Position numbers and translations under genes: made by a program | Assembly (NCBI GenBank): GCA_003448675.1 | Contig: DLXZ01000264.1 | Span: 2,599 to 10,054, forward strand | Length of the DNA: 7,456 nt | Source of the DNA: Porticoccaceae bacterium | Lineage (GTDB): Bacteria > Pseudomonadota > Gammaproteobacteria > Pseudomonadales > Porticoccaceae | Reading direction: 5' to 3' | Shown here: positions 1 to 6,518 of the stretch, piece by piece | How the letters are laid out: every line of letters begins with the position of its first letter | How positions within the stretch are numbered: the first letter of the stretch is position 1 | The notes under the pieces: generated by a model | Database searches by the model: none | What the model was told of the DNA's origin: nothing | Seen by the model: only the letters and a program-made list of their open reading frames with translations

Positions 1-2
1 TG

Positions 3-1391
3 GATCAGGTGTTCGACCTGTTTGACCGACTCGGCGCCAATGACGAGCAGCTGGACTTTCCTATTATTTACGCCTCCGCCCTCAATGGTGTCGCTGGCCT
101 GGAGCCGGATGAGCTGGCTGATGATATGACGCCGCTGTTCGAAATGATTACTGAGCGAGTGCCGGTGCCGGATGTCGATCCCGCCGCCCCCTTTCAAATG
201 CAGATTTCCGCACTGGATTACGACAGTTATGTGGGCGTCATAGGTGTTGGCCGTATTACTCGGGGTAGCCTCAGCCCTAATCAGCCAGTGGCTATCGTCG
301 ATCATGAAGGTAAAACCCAAAAAGGCAAGGTACTGGAAGTGAAAGGTTACCTCGGCCTCGACCGTATCAACACCCAGCTGGCGCAGGCCGGTGACATTGT
401 TGCGGTCACGGGTATCGATGGGCTGGGTATCTCGGACACCCTCTGTGACCCGGCGCATGTGGAGGCCATGCCGCCATTGACCGTGGATGAGCCCACCGTG
501 AGCATGGTGTTTATGGTCAACGATTCACCTTTTTCCGGTCAGGACGGCAAGTTCGTGACTTCCCGCAATATCAAGGAAAGGCTGGAGCGAGAGCTGATTC
601 ATAATGTAGCCCTGCGCGTGGAGCCCGGCGACAGTCCGGAAAAGTTTCGGGTTTCCGGTCGCGGGGAGTTGCATCTTTCGGTACTGATTGAAACCATGCG
701 TCGAGAAGGCTTTGAGCTGGCGGTTTCCCGTCCGGAAGTGGTGCAGCGGGAAGTTGACGGCGAGATTCAGGAACCCTTTGAGCTGGTGGTGATAGATATA
801 GAAAGCGATCATCAGGGCCCGGTGATGGAAGAACTGGGTCTACGCCGGGGCGAATTAAAAAATATGGAGCCCGATGGTAAAGGTCGTATCAAACTGGAAT
901 ACGTGGTTCCGTCCCGGGGCCTGATTGGCTTTCGCGGCCAGTTTCTGACCCTGACTTCCGGCTCCGGCATTATGACCAGCATTTTCGATCACTATGGCCC
1001 GGTGAAAGGGGGGGAAGTCGTGTCCCGGCAGAACGGCGTGCTGGTATCCATGGTCAAGGGCAAGACCCTTAGCTATGCACTGTACAACCTTCAGGAGCGT
1101 GGCCGCTTGTTTCTCGGTCACGGTGAGGATGTCTACGAAGGTCAGATTGTGGGTATCCACTCCCGCGGCAATGACCTGGTGGTTAATCCGACCAAAGCCA
1201 AACAGCTGACTAACATCCGCGCCGCCGGCACAGACGAGGCGCTGACCCTGGTACCACCCATTCGCCACTCCCTGGAACAGGCGCTGGAATTCATCGAGGA
1301 TGACGAATTGGTGGAAGTGACTCCTAATCATATCCGTCTGCGCAAAAAGCTGTTGACCGAAAATCAGCGCAAGCGGGCTTCGCGCGCATAA
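3..1391 (+). CDS. typA: TypA/BipA translational GTPase, C-terminal three quarters (5' end outside window)
   Basis: This is the elongation-factor-like GTPase that binds 70S ribosomes and helps 50S subunit assembly, especially under cold or stress. The reading frame is open to the left edge, so the first visible GTG at 9 is an internal valine, not a start. About 150 N-terminal residues, with most of the GTP-binding motifs, are missing; 462 residues are visible. Seen in order are the end of the G domain ([13 protein letters not shown]), the beta-barrel domain II ([18 protein letters not shown]), the EF-G-like domain III ([13 protein letters not shown], then [16 protein letters not shown]), the domain V region ([20 protein letters not shown]) and the TypA-specific C-terminal domain ([20 protein letters not shown], then [11 protein letters not shown]). 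The end, [10 protein letters not shown], matches the usual basic tail, so the 3' end is intact. No convincing intrinsic terminator follows; a 5-bp hairpin just after the stop has no T-run. Confidence 0.97.
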   Translation, partial: DQVFDLFDRLGANDEQLDFPIIYASALNGVAGLEPDELADDMTPLFEMITERVPVPDVDPAAPFQMQISALDYDSYVGVIGVGRITRGSLSPNQPVAIVDHEGKTQKGKVLEVKGYLGLDRINTQLAQAGDIVAVTGIDGLGISDTLCDPAHVEAMPPLTVDEPTVSMVFMVNDSPFSGQDGKFVTSRNIKERLERELIHNVALRVEPGDSPEKFRVSGRGELHLSVLIETMRREGFELAVSRPEVVQREVDGEIQEPFELVVIDIESDHQGPVMEELGLRRGELKNMEPDGKGRIKLEYVVPSRGLIGFRGQFLTLTSGSGIMTSIFDHYGPVKGGEVVSRQNGVLVSMVKGKTLSYALYNLQERGRLFLGHGEDVYEGQIVGIHSRGNDLVVNPTKAKQLTNIRAAGTDEALTLVPPIRHSLEQALEFIEDDELVEVTPNHIRLRKKLLTENQRKRASRA

Positions 1392-1785
1392 CTGCTTGCA
1401 GCAGACTACCTGCCTCTGGTCATTGCGGACAGGATAGAAGCAGCTGGTGAATTGTGGGTGGCCGCTATGCAAAAGGGCCGATTGGTTGGCTAAAATAAGG
1501 CCATGGCGGGTTCTAAAACCCATTCAACCGTAAGCTGTCCCAACTGTAGCGCTCGGCACAAGGTGAAAATGTCGCTCGACGACGGTCAGTTTTTTCACCC
1601 GTGCGAATTTGGTGGGGAATCCTCACGGGGATTGCTGCGTCTTTTGGTCCCATGACACGGTGAAGTGTCCGCCAATTCAGCAGCCCATGCTTTGGTCGGG
1701 ATACCTGAGCTTGGAAGTGAGGTGCTTTGCTGTTTGGGCAACCTGAATAACTAAAAACGCAATCAGTAAAAAACAGCTAACCACT
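1392..1785. other. Intergenic region between typA and thpR
   Basis: This stretch of 394 bases has no long open frame with recognisable homology on either strand. It holds one possible small Cys-rich ORF at 1503-1655, listed separately. Short hairpins are visible: CTGCT/AGCAG just after typA, AATCC/GGATT near 1618-1633 and GACAC/GTGTC near 1654-1669. All have 5-bp stems and none is followed by a T-run, so I do not call terminators. The last 50 bases before thpR are A-rich (ACTAAAAACGCAATCAGTAA) and could carry a promoter, but no clear -35/-10 pair with normal spacing stands out. Confidence 0.6.
1503..1655 (+). CDS. Possible small Cys-rich (zinc-ribbon-like) protein, 50 aa
   Basis: An ATG-started frame of 50 codons ends at TGA 1653-1655, and an in-frame TAA at 1491 rules out a longer N-terminus. 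The translation contains TVSCPNCSARHKVKMSLDDG with CPNC at residues 12-15 and a later HPC with Cys at 34. CPxC followed by a polar hairpin and another Cys about 20 residues later is the pattern of a zinc ribbon knuckle pair, but the fourth Cys expected after HPC is absent (HPCEFGG). AAGG lies only 2 nt before the ATG, too close for a normal ribosome site. A -10-like TAAAAT (1491-1496) ends 6 nt before the ATG, so any transcript from it would be nearly leaderless. It could be a real small protein, a decayed or frameshifted zinc ribbon, or a chance frame. I do not recognise a family. Confidence 0.3.
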   Translation: MAGSKTHSTVSCPNCSARHKVKMSLDDGQFFHPCEFGGESSRGLLRLLVP

Positions 1786-1791
1786 TTGGAA

Positions 1792-2403
1792 ATGGCGTCA
1801 CAGGAAGCAGATTACGCTCGGTTGTTTCTGGCAATCCCGGTAAAGGGGAGGTGCGGTCAGTATTTGCAGCGCCTTTGCGCAAACCTGAAGCCTTTATTTG
1901 GTGCAGGTCAGGTGAACTGGACGCCCGTCGAAAACCTGCATCTGACCCTGCATTATTTCGGTAAAGTCAGTGGCCGGGAATACGTTGTTATCCAACGGAT
2001 TATCGATGGCTTGTTGGCCGGGCGCTTGAGTTTTGATTTGACCTTTAGCGAAATTGTCCTGTTCCCGCGTCCATCCAGGCCGCGGTTAATCGCCTGCGAG
2101 GTGGTTGCCAGCGCAACCCTTGGGCAGTTAGTAACGGATTTACGAGCGGAAATGGCACGAGCGGGTTTTCTAATTGAAGCCAGACCTTTCAGGGCTCACG
2201 TAACCCTGGGTAGACTAAAACGAATTCCTAAAGACAGGGAGGCAGTTGACAGGATGAGTCAATGGCTGGAAAAGGAGTGTGCCCGGTTGCAACTTGAAAC
2301 CGATCATTCCCTCACGGTAAATGAGATTGCGCTATACAACAGTGTCACCGAGCCTGGGGGCGCTGTTTATGATGTGGTCAAGCGGTGGCGCCTGCAAGAC
2401 TAA
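1792..2403 (+). CDS. thpR: RNA 2',3'-cyclic phosphodiesterase (2'-5' RNA ligase family, ThpR/LigT)
   Basis: This is a 2H-phosphoesterase of the ThpR (LigT) family. Known members hydrolyse RNA 2',3'-cyclic phosphates to 2'-phosphates and can reversibly join 2'-5' linkages in tRNA halves; the physiological role in bacteria is unclear. Counting from ATG 1792 the protein is 203 residues, close to the family's usual 175-200. The two catalytic HxTx motifs are both intact: HLTL at 50-53, within NLHLTLHYFG, and HVTL at 136-139, within FRAHVTLGRLK. The N-terminal RLFLAIPV strand and the W-T-P-x-E-N-L-H lead-in are typical. A TTG at 1786 in frame would add two residues, but ATG 1792 is preferred. Both lack a good Shine-Dalgarno site; only TTTGGA lies just upstream. 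Arginine codons AGG, AGA and CGA are more frequent here than in typA. Confidence 0.93.
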   Translation: MASQEADYARLFLAIPVKGRCGQYLQRLCANLKPLFGAGQVNWTPVENLHLTLHYFGKVSGREYVVIQRIIDGLLAGRLSFDLTFSEIVLFPRPSRPRLIACEVVASATLGQLVTDLRAEMARAGFLIEARPFRAHVTLGRLKRIPKDREAVDRMSQWLEKECARLQLETDHSLTVNEIALYNSVTEPGGAVYDVVKRWRLQD

Positions 2404-2416
2404 AGTAAGATAAGGG

Positions 2417-2436
2417 CTAAAGAGTGGATACTTTAG
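2417..2436 (+). promoter_or_regulatory. Leader hairpin abutting the ribosome binding site of the membrane protein gene
   Basis: CTAAAG (2417-2422) and CTTTAG (2431-2436) are perfect reverse complements with an 8-nt loop. The 3' arm ends inside the AGGGGG ribosome site at 2435-2440, sharing its first two bases. A second CTAAAG at 2400-2405, overlapping the thpR stop, could pair with the same 3' arm, giving two alternative folds. The stem is short and A/T-rich, so any effect on translation is inference. Confidence 0.3.
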
Positions 2437-2440
2437 GGGG
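2435..2440 (+). promoter_or_regulatory. Strong ribosome binding site for the four-helix membrane protein
   Basis: AGGGGG lies 7 nt before ATG 2448 and is among the clearest Shine-Dalgarno sites in the window. It fixes the start of this gene and suggests independent translation initiation rather than coupling to thpR, 44 nt upstream. Confidence 0.7.
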
Positions 2441-2447
2441 TTGAAAA

Positions 2448-2888
2448 ATGAATAATAGAACGCAAGCACTGTTGGCTTTTGGCGCCTTGCTGTTTTTTCT
2501 TGGCCTGTTATCGGGTTTTGCGATACCGGCGTTAACGAATCCCAGAATGGGGGTATCCAGTCACCTGGAGGGCCTAATGAACGGCACTTTTCTGATGGTG
2601 GTCGGTCTGGCCTGGCGCCATCTGAACTTATCTGATCGCTGGGGCGCCCTGGCCTATTGGGCCTTGCTGTATGGTGCGTACGCCAACTGGATATTCGTGC
2701 AATTGGCTGCGATCTTTGGCACCGCGGCCATGGCGCCCATTGCCGGTGCGGGCCAGCAGGGACAGGTTTGGCAAGAGGTGCTGGTCACCGGTGGCTTGCT
2801 ATCCGTGGGTCTCGTCATGGTAGTGGCCGGCGCTTTGCTGGTGTGGGGGTTTTTCCGTGGGCCAACAGCCGGTAATGACATCGCCTAA
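2448..2888 (+). CDS. Four-helix membrane protein, hydroxylaminobenzene mutase / styrene oxide isomerase-like
   Basis: This 146-residue protein has four hydrophobic segments, about 7-29, 43-58, 66-94 and 110-136. The segment NPRMGVSSHLEGLMNGTFL (31-49), followed by YGAYANW (75-81), resembles the hydroxylaminobenzene mutase (HabA/HabB) group, which is related in fold to styrene oxide isomerase. Those enzymes rearrange hydroxylaminobenzene to aminophenol or epoxides to aldehydes in the inner membrane. Styrene oxide isomerase has a heme-binding histidine followed six residues later by an asparagine (from memory). Here His39 and Asn45 have the same spacing, in HLEGLMNG. The substrate cannot be read from the sequence; many chromosomal homologues have no known role. 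A strong AGGGGG site precedes the ATG. The flavin monooxygenase starts 3 nt after the stop, suggesting co-translation. An alternative is an uncharacterised membrane protein that merely shares the fold. Confidence 0.7.
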   Translation: MNNRTQALLAFGALLFFLGLLSGFAIPALTNPRMGVSSHLEGLMNGTFLMVVGLAWRHLNLSDRWGALAYWALLYGAYANWIFVQLAAIFGTAAMAPIAGAGQQGQVWQEVLVTGGLLSVGLVMVVAGALLVWGFFRGPTAGNDIA

Positions 2889-2891
2889 CCC

Positions 2892-3872
2892 ATGATTCCC
2901 TTATCGGTACTGGATCTTTCCCCCATCGTAGCAGGGAGCCAAGCCCGTGATTCCCTGCTCAACAGTCTCGATCTGGCTCGCCATGTGGAGCGCTGGGGCT
3001 ATCGGCGTTACTGGCTGGCGGAGCATCATGGCATGCCGGGTATCGCCAGTGCCGCCACGTCGGTTGTCATGGGGTATGTGGCGGCGGGTACCTTCACGAT
3101 CAGGGTTGGGGCCGGCGGCATTATGCTGCCCAACCACTCACCGCTGGTGATTGCTGAACAGTTCGGCACGCTGGAGTCCTTGTACCCGGATCGTGTCGAC
3201 CTGGCGTTGGGTCGGGCGCCAGGTACCGACCCGGTAACCGCCAGGGCGCTACGCAGAAACCTTACCACCAGTGTTGAGCAATTCCCTGACGATGTTCGGG
3301 AGTTGCTGGCTTATTTCCAGGCGCCGAAACCCGGACAGGGGATTCAGGCCGTGCCCGGCGTGGGCCTGTCGGTCCCCGTATGGATGTTGGGCTCCAGCCT
3401 GTTTGGCGCCCAACTAGCCGCCCAGCTAGGTTTGCCCTACGCTTTTGCCTCGCATTTTGCGCCTGCGCAGTTATTGGAGGCCCTCGCACTTTACCGGGAG
3501 CGGTTCCAGCCATCGGAATATTTAGCCCGGCCTTATTTTATGCCGGCTATCAGTGTTTTCGCCGCCGACACCACCGAGCAGGCGCGGCTGCTGGCCAGTT
3601 CCTGGCAGCAGGCTTTTGTAAATTTATATGCCGGTCGACCCTCGAAACTGCCGCCGCCAGTACCGGACTATCTGGCCGGGCTGTCGCCCCTGGAGCAACA
3701 TATGCTCAAGGATGTATTGCAGTACACTGCCGTGGGCACCGCGGATGAAGTAGGTGCGCAAATCCGGAAATTTATCGAACTGACCTCGGCGGATGAATTA
3801 ATCATTGCGTGCCAGTGCTACGATCACCAGGCCCGGTTGCGTTGCTACGAGATAGTATCCGGGCTGCTTTAA
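2892..3872 (+). CDS. Luciferase-like flavin-dependent monooxygenase (LLM class, MsnO8/YhbW type)
   Basis: This 326-residue protein has the full length of the 'luciferase family oxidoreductase, group 1' type. These TIM-barrel enzymes use reduced FMN supplied by a partner reductase to oxidise an organic substrate with O2; most members have no known substrate. Seen are the N-terminal strand [11 protein letters not shown] (2-12), [10 protein letters not shown] (41-50), [20 protein letters not shown] (72-91), [17 protein letters not shown] (97-113) and the late-barrel [20 protein letters not shown] (164-183). Together these make a confident family call. The ATG has no Shine-Dalgarno sequence and lies 3 nt after the upstream stop, which points to translational coupling with the isomerase-like protein. 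No flavin reductase gene is in the window, so reduced flavin would have to come from elsewhere. The C-terminus is intact. Confidence 0.92.
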   Translation: MIPLSVLDLSPIVAGSQARDSLLNSLDLARHVERWGYRRYWLAEHHGMPGIASAATSVVMGYVAAGTFTIRVGAGGIMLPNHSPLVIAEQFGTLESLYPDRVDLALGRAPGTDPVTARALRRNLTTSVEQFPDDVRELLAYFQAPKPGQGIQAVPGVGLSVPVWMLGSSLFGAQLAAQLGLPYAFASHFAPAQLLEALALYRERFQPSEYLARPYFMPAISVFAADTTEQARLLASSWQQAFVNLYAGRPSKLPPPVPDYLAGLSPLEQHMLKDVLQYTAVGTADEVGAQIRKFIELTSADELIIACQCYDHQARLRCYEIVSGLL

Positions 3873-3888
3873 GCCAGCGAGTGGACGT

Positions 3889-4149
3889 ATGATGACCGGG
3901 CACCAAAAGCTCAGAGTATTCGCGGTGGTGCTGGCAATAGTAACCGGTTCACTGCCCCTGGCGTTTATTACCACCATTATCCTGATGCCTTTCTGGCGTT
4001 GGCTGGAAGCTGATCTTGGTGTCGAGAGCATTGGTCACTCCGGTCCCTTGGACTGGTGTTTCTGGACGATGTATGGCCTGTATATGCTGATATTTATCCT
4101 CGCCTGGATAGACTCTGCCCGAAAAAAACGCCAGGTAACCGGAGATTAA
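3889..4149 (+). CDS. Small two-helix membrane protein of unknown function, 86 aa
   Basis: I do not recognise this protein. It has two hydrophobic segments, about residues 9-34 (rich in V, L, I and with SLPLAFITTIILMPFWRWL) and 57-76 (WCFWTMYGLYMLIFILAW). A polar loop with GVESIGHSGPLDW lies between them. The C-terminus is basic (DSARKKRQ), as expected for a cytoplasmic tail on a hairpin protein. The gene starts with tandem ATG codons (3889 and 3892), preceded by GAGTGGA 3-6 nt upstream, so either may be used. The gap from the flavin monooxygenase stop is 16 nt, suggesting the same transcript. The aromatic-rich second helix and good start context argue that it is a real gene rather than a chance frame. 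Confidence 0.75.
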   Translation: MMTGHQKLRVFAVVLAIVTGSLPLAFITTIILMPFWRWLEADLGVESIGHSGPLDWCFWTMYGLYMLIFILAWIDSARKKRQVTGD

Positions 4150-4164
4150 GGCCGAAGCGGTCTT
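4148..4164 (+). terminator. Possible weak hairpin terminator or attenuator after the small membrane protein
   Basis: AAGGCCG (4148-4154) pairs with CGGTCTT (4158-4164) as a 7-bp stem with one G-U pair and an AAG triloop, overlapping the TAA stop at 4147-4149. It is followed only by TCTAAATATT, not a continuous T-run, so strong termination is unlikely. It may weaken read-through into nadM. Confidence 0.3.
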
Positions 4165-4180
4165 TCTAAATATTGGACGC

Positions 4181-5242
4181 ATGAATATGTCCGTAAAAGA
4201 CTATGATTTTGTAATTTTATTGGGTCGCTTCCAGCCTTTTCACCAGGGTCATCTGGAAGTTGTAGAAGCAGGCTTGCAGCAGGCCGACAGAATGATTCTG
4301 GTCTGTGGCTCGACCAATCAGGCGCGCAATTTCCGCAACCCCTGGAACTTCCGGGAGCGGGAAGAGATGATTCGTAACGCACTGAGTCAGGCGGACTTTG
4401 AACGGGTGGATATCGTTGGCGTTGCCGACCATCGATATAACGAATCTGCCTGGGTGGGGGAGTTGCGCGACACCGTCAATGGGGTTGTGAGCCAACACAG
4501 TGAGCAAACTGATAAGGCTCTAAAGCTCGCGTTTGTTAGCCGGGCTGGAGACACATCGGACTATTATTCACGGCGTTTTCCCGCATGGGAAGAAGTTAAA
4601 TTCGTTGTTCCCGCAGCAGTAAATGGCACTGCAATACGTGAAGCCATGCTGGATGCGACTGACTCAAAAGATGCTTCGGCCATGCTCTTAGCATTTCTGC
4701 CACCCACGGTGGCGGACATGGTGACGACGTTTTTACACACGGCTGTCTGGCGAACTGTTGTTGAAGAGCAGCACTATATCGCCCAATACAAACAGGCCTG
4801 GAGTGTGGCGCCCTATACCCCCACCTTCGTTACCGTGGATGCTCTGGTGGTGCAAGGTGATCATCTGCTGGTGGTGGAGCGCAAAAACCTGCCTGGCAAG
4901 GGCTTGTTGGCCTTGCCAGGTGGTTTTGTCGATCCTGAGGAAAAACTGCTCGATGCCTGCTTACGTGAGCTGGCGGAAGAAACCTGCCTGGATGTGCATG
5001 TAAGCGTCTTGAAGCAGGCAATTACCCGGCGGGAAGTTTTCGATGATCCCTATCGCTCCGCCCGGGGCCGAACCATTACCCATGTGTTTTTTATGGAACT
5101 CCCGACCAGTCATTCATTGCCTATAGTACGTGGTGGAGACGATGCCCGACATGCTTTCTGGTTGTCCTTATCCGAAATTGATCCGGAGCTTTTCTTTGAA
5201 GATCACTACTACATCATAGAATCCCTGCTGGGTTTGCCGTAA
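4181..5242 (+). CDS. nadM: Bifunctional NMN adenylyltransferase / Nudix hydrolase
   Basis: This 353-residue fusion joins a NadM-type nicotinamide-nucleotide adenylyltransferase to a Nudix domain, like Synechocystis Slr0787 and the Francisella protein. The first domain (about 8-190) makes NAD from NMN and ATP; its nucleotidyltransferase motif is GRFQPFHQGH (15-24), with His21 and His24, and the later NGTAIREAM (148-156) stands where this family has its S/T-x-I-R motif. The Nudix domain (about 212-353) in known fusions cleaves ADP-ribose. Its Nudix box runs from Gly248 to Leu270, with Glu254, Arg262, Glu263, Glu266 and Glu267 all present. Cys269 replaces the consensus glycine (EETCL). The start is ATG 4181 or ATG 4187: GGA at 4175-4177 lies 3 nt from the first and 9 nt from the second, so the shorter form is plausible. 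No nicotinamide phosphoribosyltransferase gene or NrtR-type regulator is adjacent. Confidence 0.93.
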   Translation: MNMSVKDYDFVILLGRFQPFHQGHLEVVEAGLQQADRMILVCGSTNQARNFRNPWNFREREEMIRNALSQADFERVDIVGVADHRYNESAWVGELRDTVNGVVSQHSEQTDKALKLAFVSRAGDTSDYYSRRFPAWEEVKFVVPAAVNGTAIREAMLDATDSKDASAMLLAFLPPTVADMVTTFLHTAVWRTVVEEQHYIAQYKQAWSVAPYTPTFVTVDALVVQGDHLLVVERKNLPGKGLLALPGGFVDPEEKLLDACLRELAEETCLDVHVSVLKQAITRREVFDDPYRSARGRTITHVFFMELPTSHSLPIVRGGDDARHAFWLSLSEIDPELFFEDHYYIIESLLGLP

Positions 5243-5250
5243 TCTTTGGC

Positions 5251-5271
5251 GCGTAGGAGCGAAGCGAAAGC
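5251..5271 (+). repeat. Possible REP-like repeat remnant between nadM and yjgN
   Basis: GCGTAGGAGCGAAGCGAAAG resembles one arm of the extragenic palindromes common in pseudomonads and relatives, which often contain GTAGGAGCGA. Only one copy is visible and it does not fold into a convincing hairpin with the flanking bases, so it is a weak call based on resemblance. Confidence 0.2.
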
Positions 5272-5286
5272 TATTAAAATCAGATT

Positions 5287-5293
5287 AAAAGGA
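5287..5293 (+). promoter_or_regulatory. Ribosome binding site deciding the yjgN start
   Basis: AAAAGGA lies 8 nt before ATG 5302. An in-frame TTG at 5296 is only 2 nt from this site, so ATG 5302 is the likely start and the six upstream bases are leader. Confidence 0.7.
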
Positions 5294-5301
5294 CATTGTC
5301 G

Positions 5302-6516
5302 ATGGAAGCTACTGAAAACAGGGAAATAGCCACTCCGCGAGCCGCGAGTTTAAAAACAGAACACCCGCTGGAGTTTTCCGGCCAGACCGGAGAGTTTTTC
5401 GGTATCTGGATCGTCAATATATTACTCAGCATTTTGACCCTGGGCATCTATTCCGCCTGGGCGAAAGTACGTACCAAGCAGTATTTTTATGGCAATACTC
5501 AACTGGACGGCTCGGCTTTTGAATATACCGCCGACCCGGTGCGCATTCTCAAAGGCCGGGTTCTTGCGGTCATTGCTTTGGTTGCCTACAGCCTGGTGGG
5601 AGAAGTATGGCCTAATCTAAGTGGTATCGCTTTTCTGGTGTTGATGGCCCTGCTGCCGGCGGTGATTGTGATGTCTCAGTCCTTTCGCATGCGCAATACC
5701 CGCTGGCGAGGCATTCGCTTCGCCTTTGAGCGGGACTATCTGAATGCCTATCGCTTATTCACCCCGGCCATCCTGTACGTTGCAGTGATAGTGGCCATTC
5801 CCTTTGCGGTGGGACTGGATTTTGAGGTTTTGGAAAATGCTGAATCCCAGGAGGATTTTTTTCCGGAAAGCCTCAAGAACTACTTTATTTATACGGGAAT
5901 TGTCTTTGTAATCGCCGGCCTGTTATTTCCCTGGTGGCATCGAAGTTTATATACGTACCTGTGTAACAGGGGGTTCTATGGACGAGCGAGATTTTCGGGC
6001 CATTTTTTAACGAAAAGCTTCTACGGCCTTTATCTAAAAGCCTTTTTGATTTTAGTTGTAGCCGGGTTGGCCGTTACGCTGCCAACAATTCTGCTTGTTT
6101 CCGGCGGGACGCTTTTTGCTGGCGCGATGGATGGGGGCTCTAAGGCGTCGTGGGCTGTATTGCTCGCATTTATTCCGATGCTGTTTCTTATGGTTCCCTA
6201 CGGTCTTGCCTTTGCCTATATTCAGGCCCAGCGAACCAATCTTATCTATGGCAACTTGCGTTTGCCCGAGCTCAATATCACGGCGGAGCTGGAAACCCTG
6301 AAGATTTTTGGCCTCTACTTCACTAACACACTGGCGATACTGTTGACGCTGGGGCTGGCAGTGCCCTGGGCAAGAATTCGCACTGCACGCTACAAGCTTT
6401 CTCGCATGCATGTGCTGGTCAGCGATTTTGACCACCTGACCGCTGGGGGAAGCAGTGATCAAAATGCGCTGGGTGAAGAAGTGGGTGAATTTTTCGGTCT
6501 GGATCTCGGCCTTTGA
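5302..6516 (+). CDS. yjgN: YjgN/DUF898 polytopic inner-membrane protein
   Basis: This 404-residue protein belongs to the YjgN (DUF898) family of inner-membrane proteins, whose function is not known. The N-terminus is cytoplasmic-looking and carries HPLEFSGQTGEFFGIW (21-36). Hydrophobic segments occur near 33-52, 87-123, 154-171, 195-210, 246-275, 284-306 and 337-355. The family signature appears twice: LTLGIYSAWAKVRTKQYFYG (45-64) and LTLGLAVPWARIRTARYKLS (348-367). Three degenerate related loops lie between them (RNTRWRGIRFAFERD, CNRGFYGRARFSGHF, QRTNLIYGNLRLPELN), giving a repeated helix-loop-strand architecture. Membrane topology is inferred from hydrophobicity. The M48 peptidase gene begins 2 nt after the stop, a pairing I recall as recurrent in proteobacteria. 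The gap from nadM is 59 nt. Confidence 0.92.
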   Translation: MEATENREIATPRAASLKTEHPLEFSGQTGEFFGIWIVNILLSILTLGIYSAWAKVRTKQYFYGNTQLDGSAFEYTADPVRILKGRVLAVIALVAYSLVGEVWPNLSGIAFLVLMALLPAVIVMSQSFRMRNTRWRGIRFAFERDYLNAYRLFTPAILYVAVIVAIPFAVGLDFEVLENAESQEDFFPESLKNYFIYTGIVFVIAGLLFPWWHRSLYTYLCNRGFYGRARFSGHFLTKSFYGLYLKAFLILVVAGLAVTLPTILLVSGGTLFAGAMDGGSKASWAVLLAFIPMLFLMVPYGLAFAYIQAQRTNLIYGNLRLPELNITAELETLKIFGLYFTNTLAILLTLGLAVPWARIRTARYKLSRMHVLVSDFDHLTAGGSSDQNALGEEVGEFFGLDLGL

Positions 6517-6518
6517 GT

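Noticed and set aside
1005..1014. AAAGGGGGGG run within typA as a programmed frameshift site
   Set aside because: The typA frame continues intact for more than 120 conserved codons and neither shifted frame yields a sensible product; it is probably just AAA-GGG-GGG coding for Lys-Gly-Gly.
1392..1410. Hairpin CTGCT-TGC-AGCAG directly after typA as a terminator
   Set aside because: The stem is only 5 bp and is followed by ACTACCTGCC, with no T-run.
855..1523. A 222-codon open frame on the - strand opposite typA
   Set aside because: It lies almost wholly antisense to the conserved typA coding sequence, has no recognisable motifs and a composition typical of a shadow frame.
1728..1753. Promoter TTGCTG ... 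TAACTA ahead of thpR
   Set aside because: The spacing is about 14-15 nt and both boxes match poorly, so it cannot be told from chance in this A-rich stretch.
3380..3748. A 122-codon + strand frame inside the flavin monooxygenase gene
   Set aside because: It overlaps completely a full-length conserved gene in another frame and shows no family features.
6052..6462. A 136-codon open frame on the - strand opposite yjgN
   Set aside because: It is antisense to a well-supported membrane protein gene; its Gln/Lys/Arg-rich translation is the usual mirror of hydrophobic codons.
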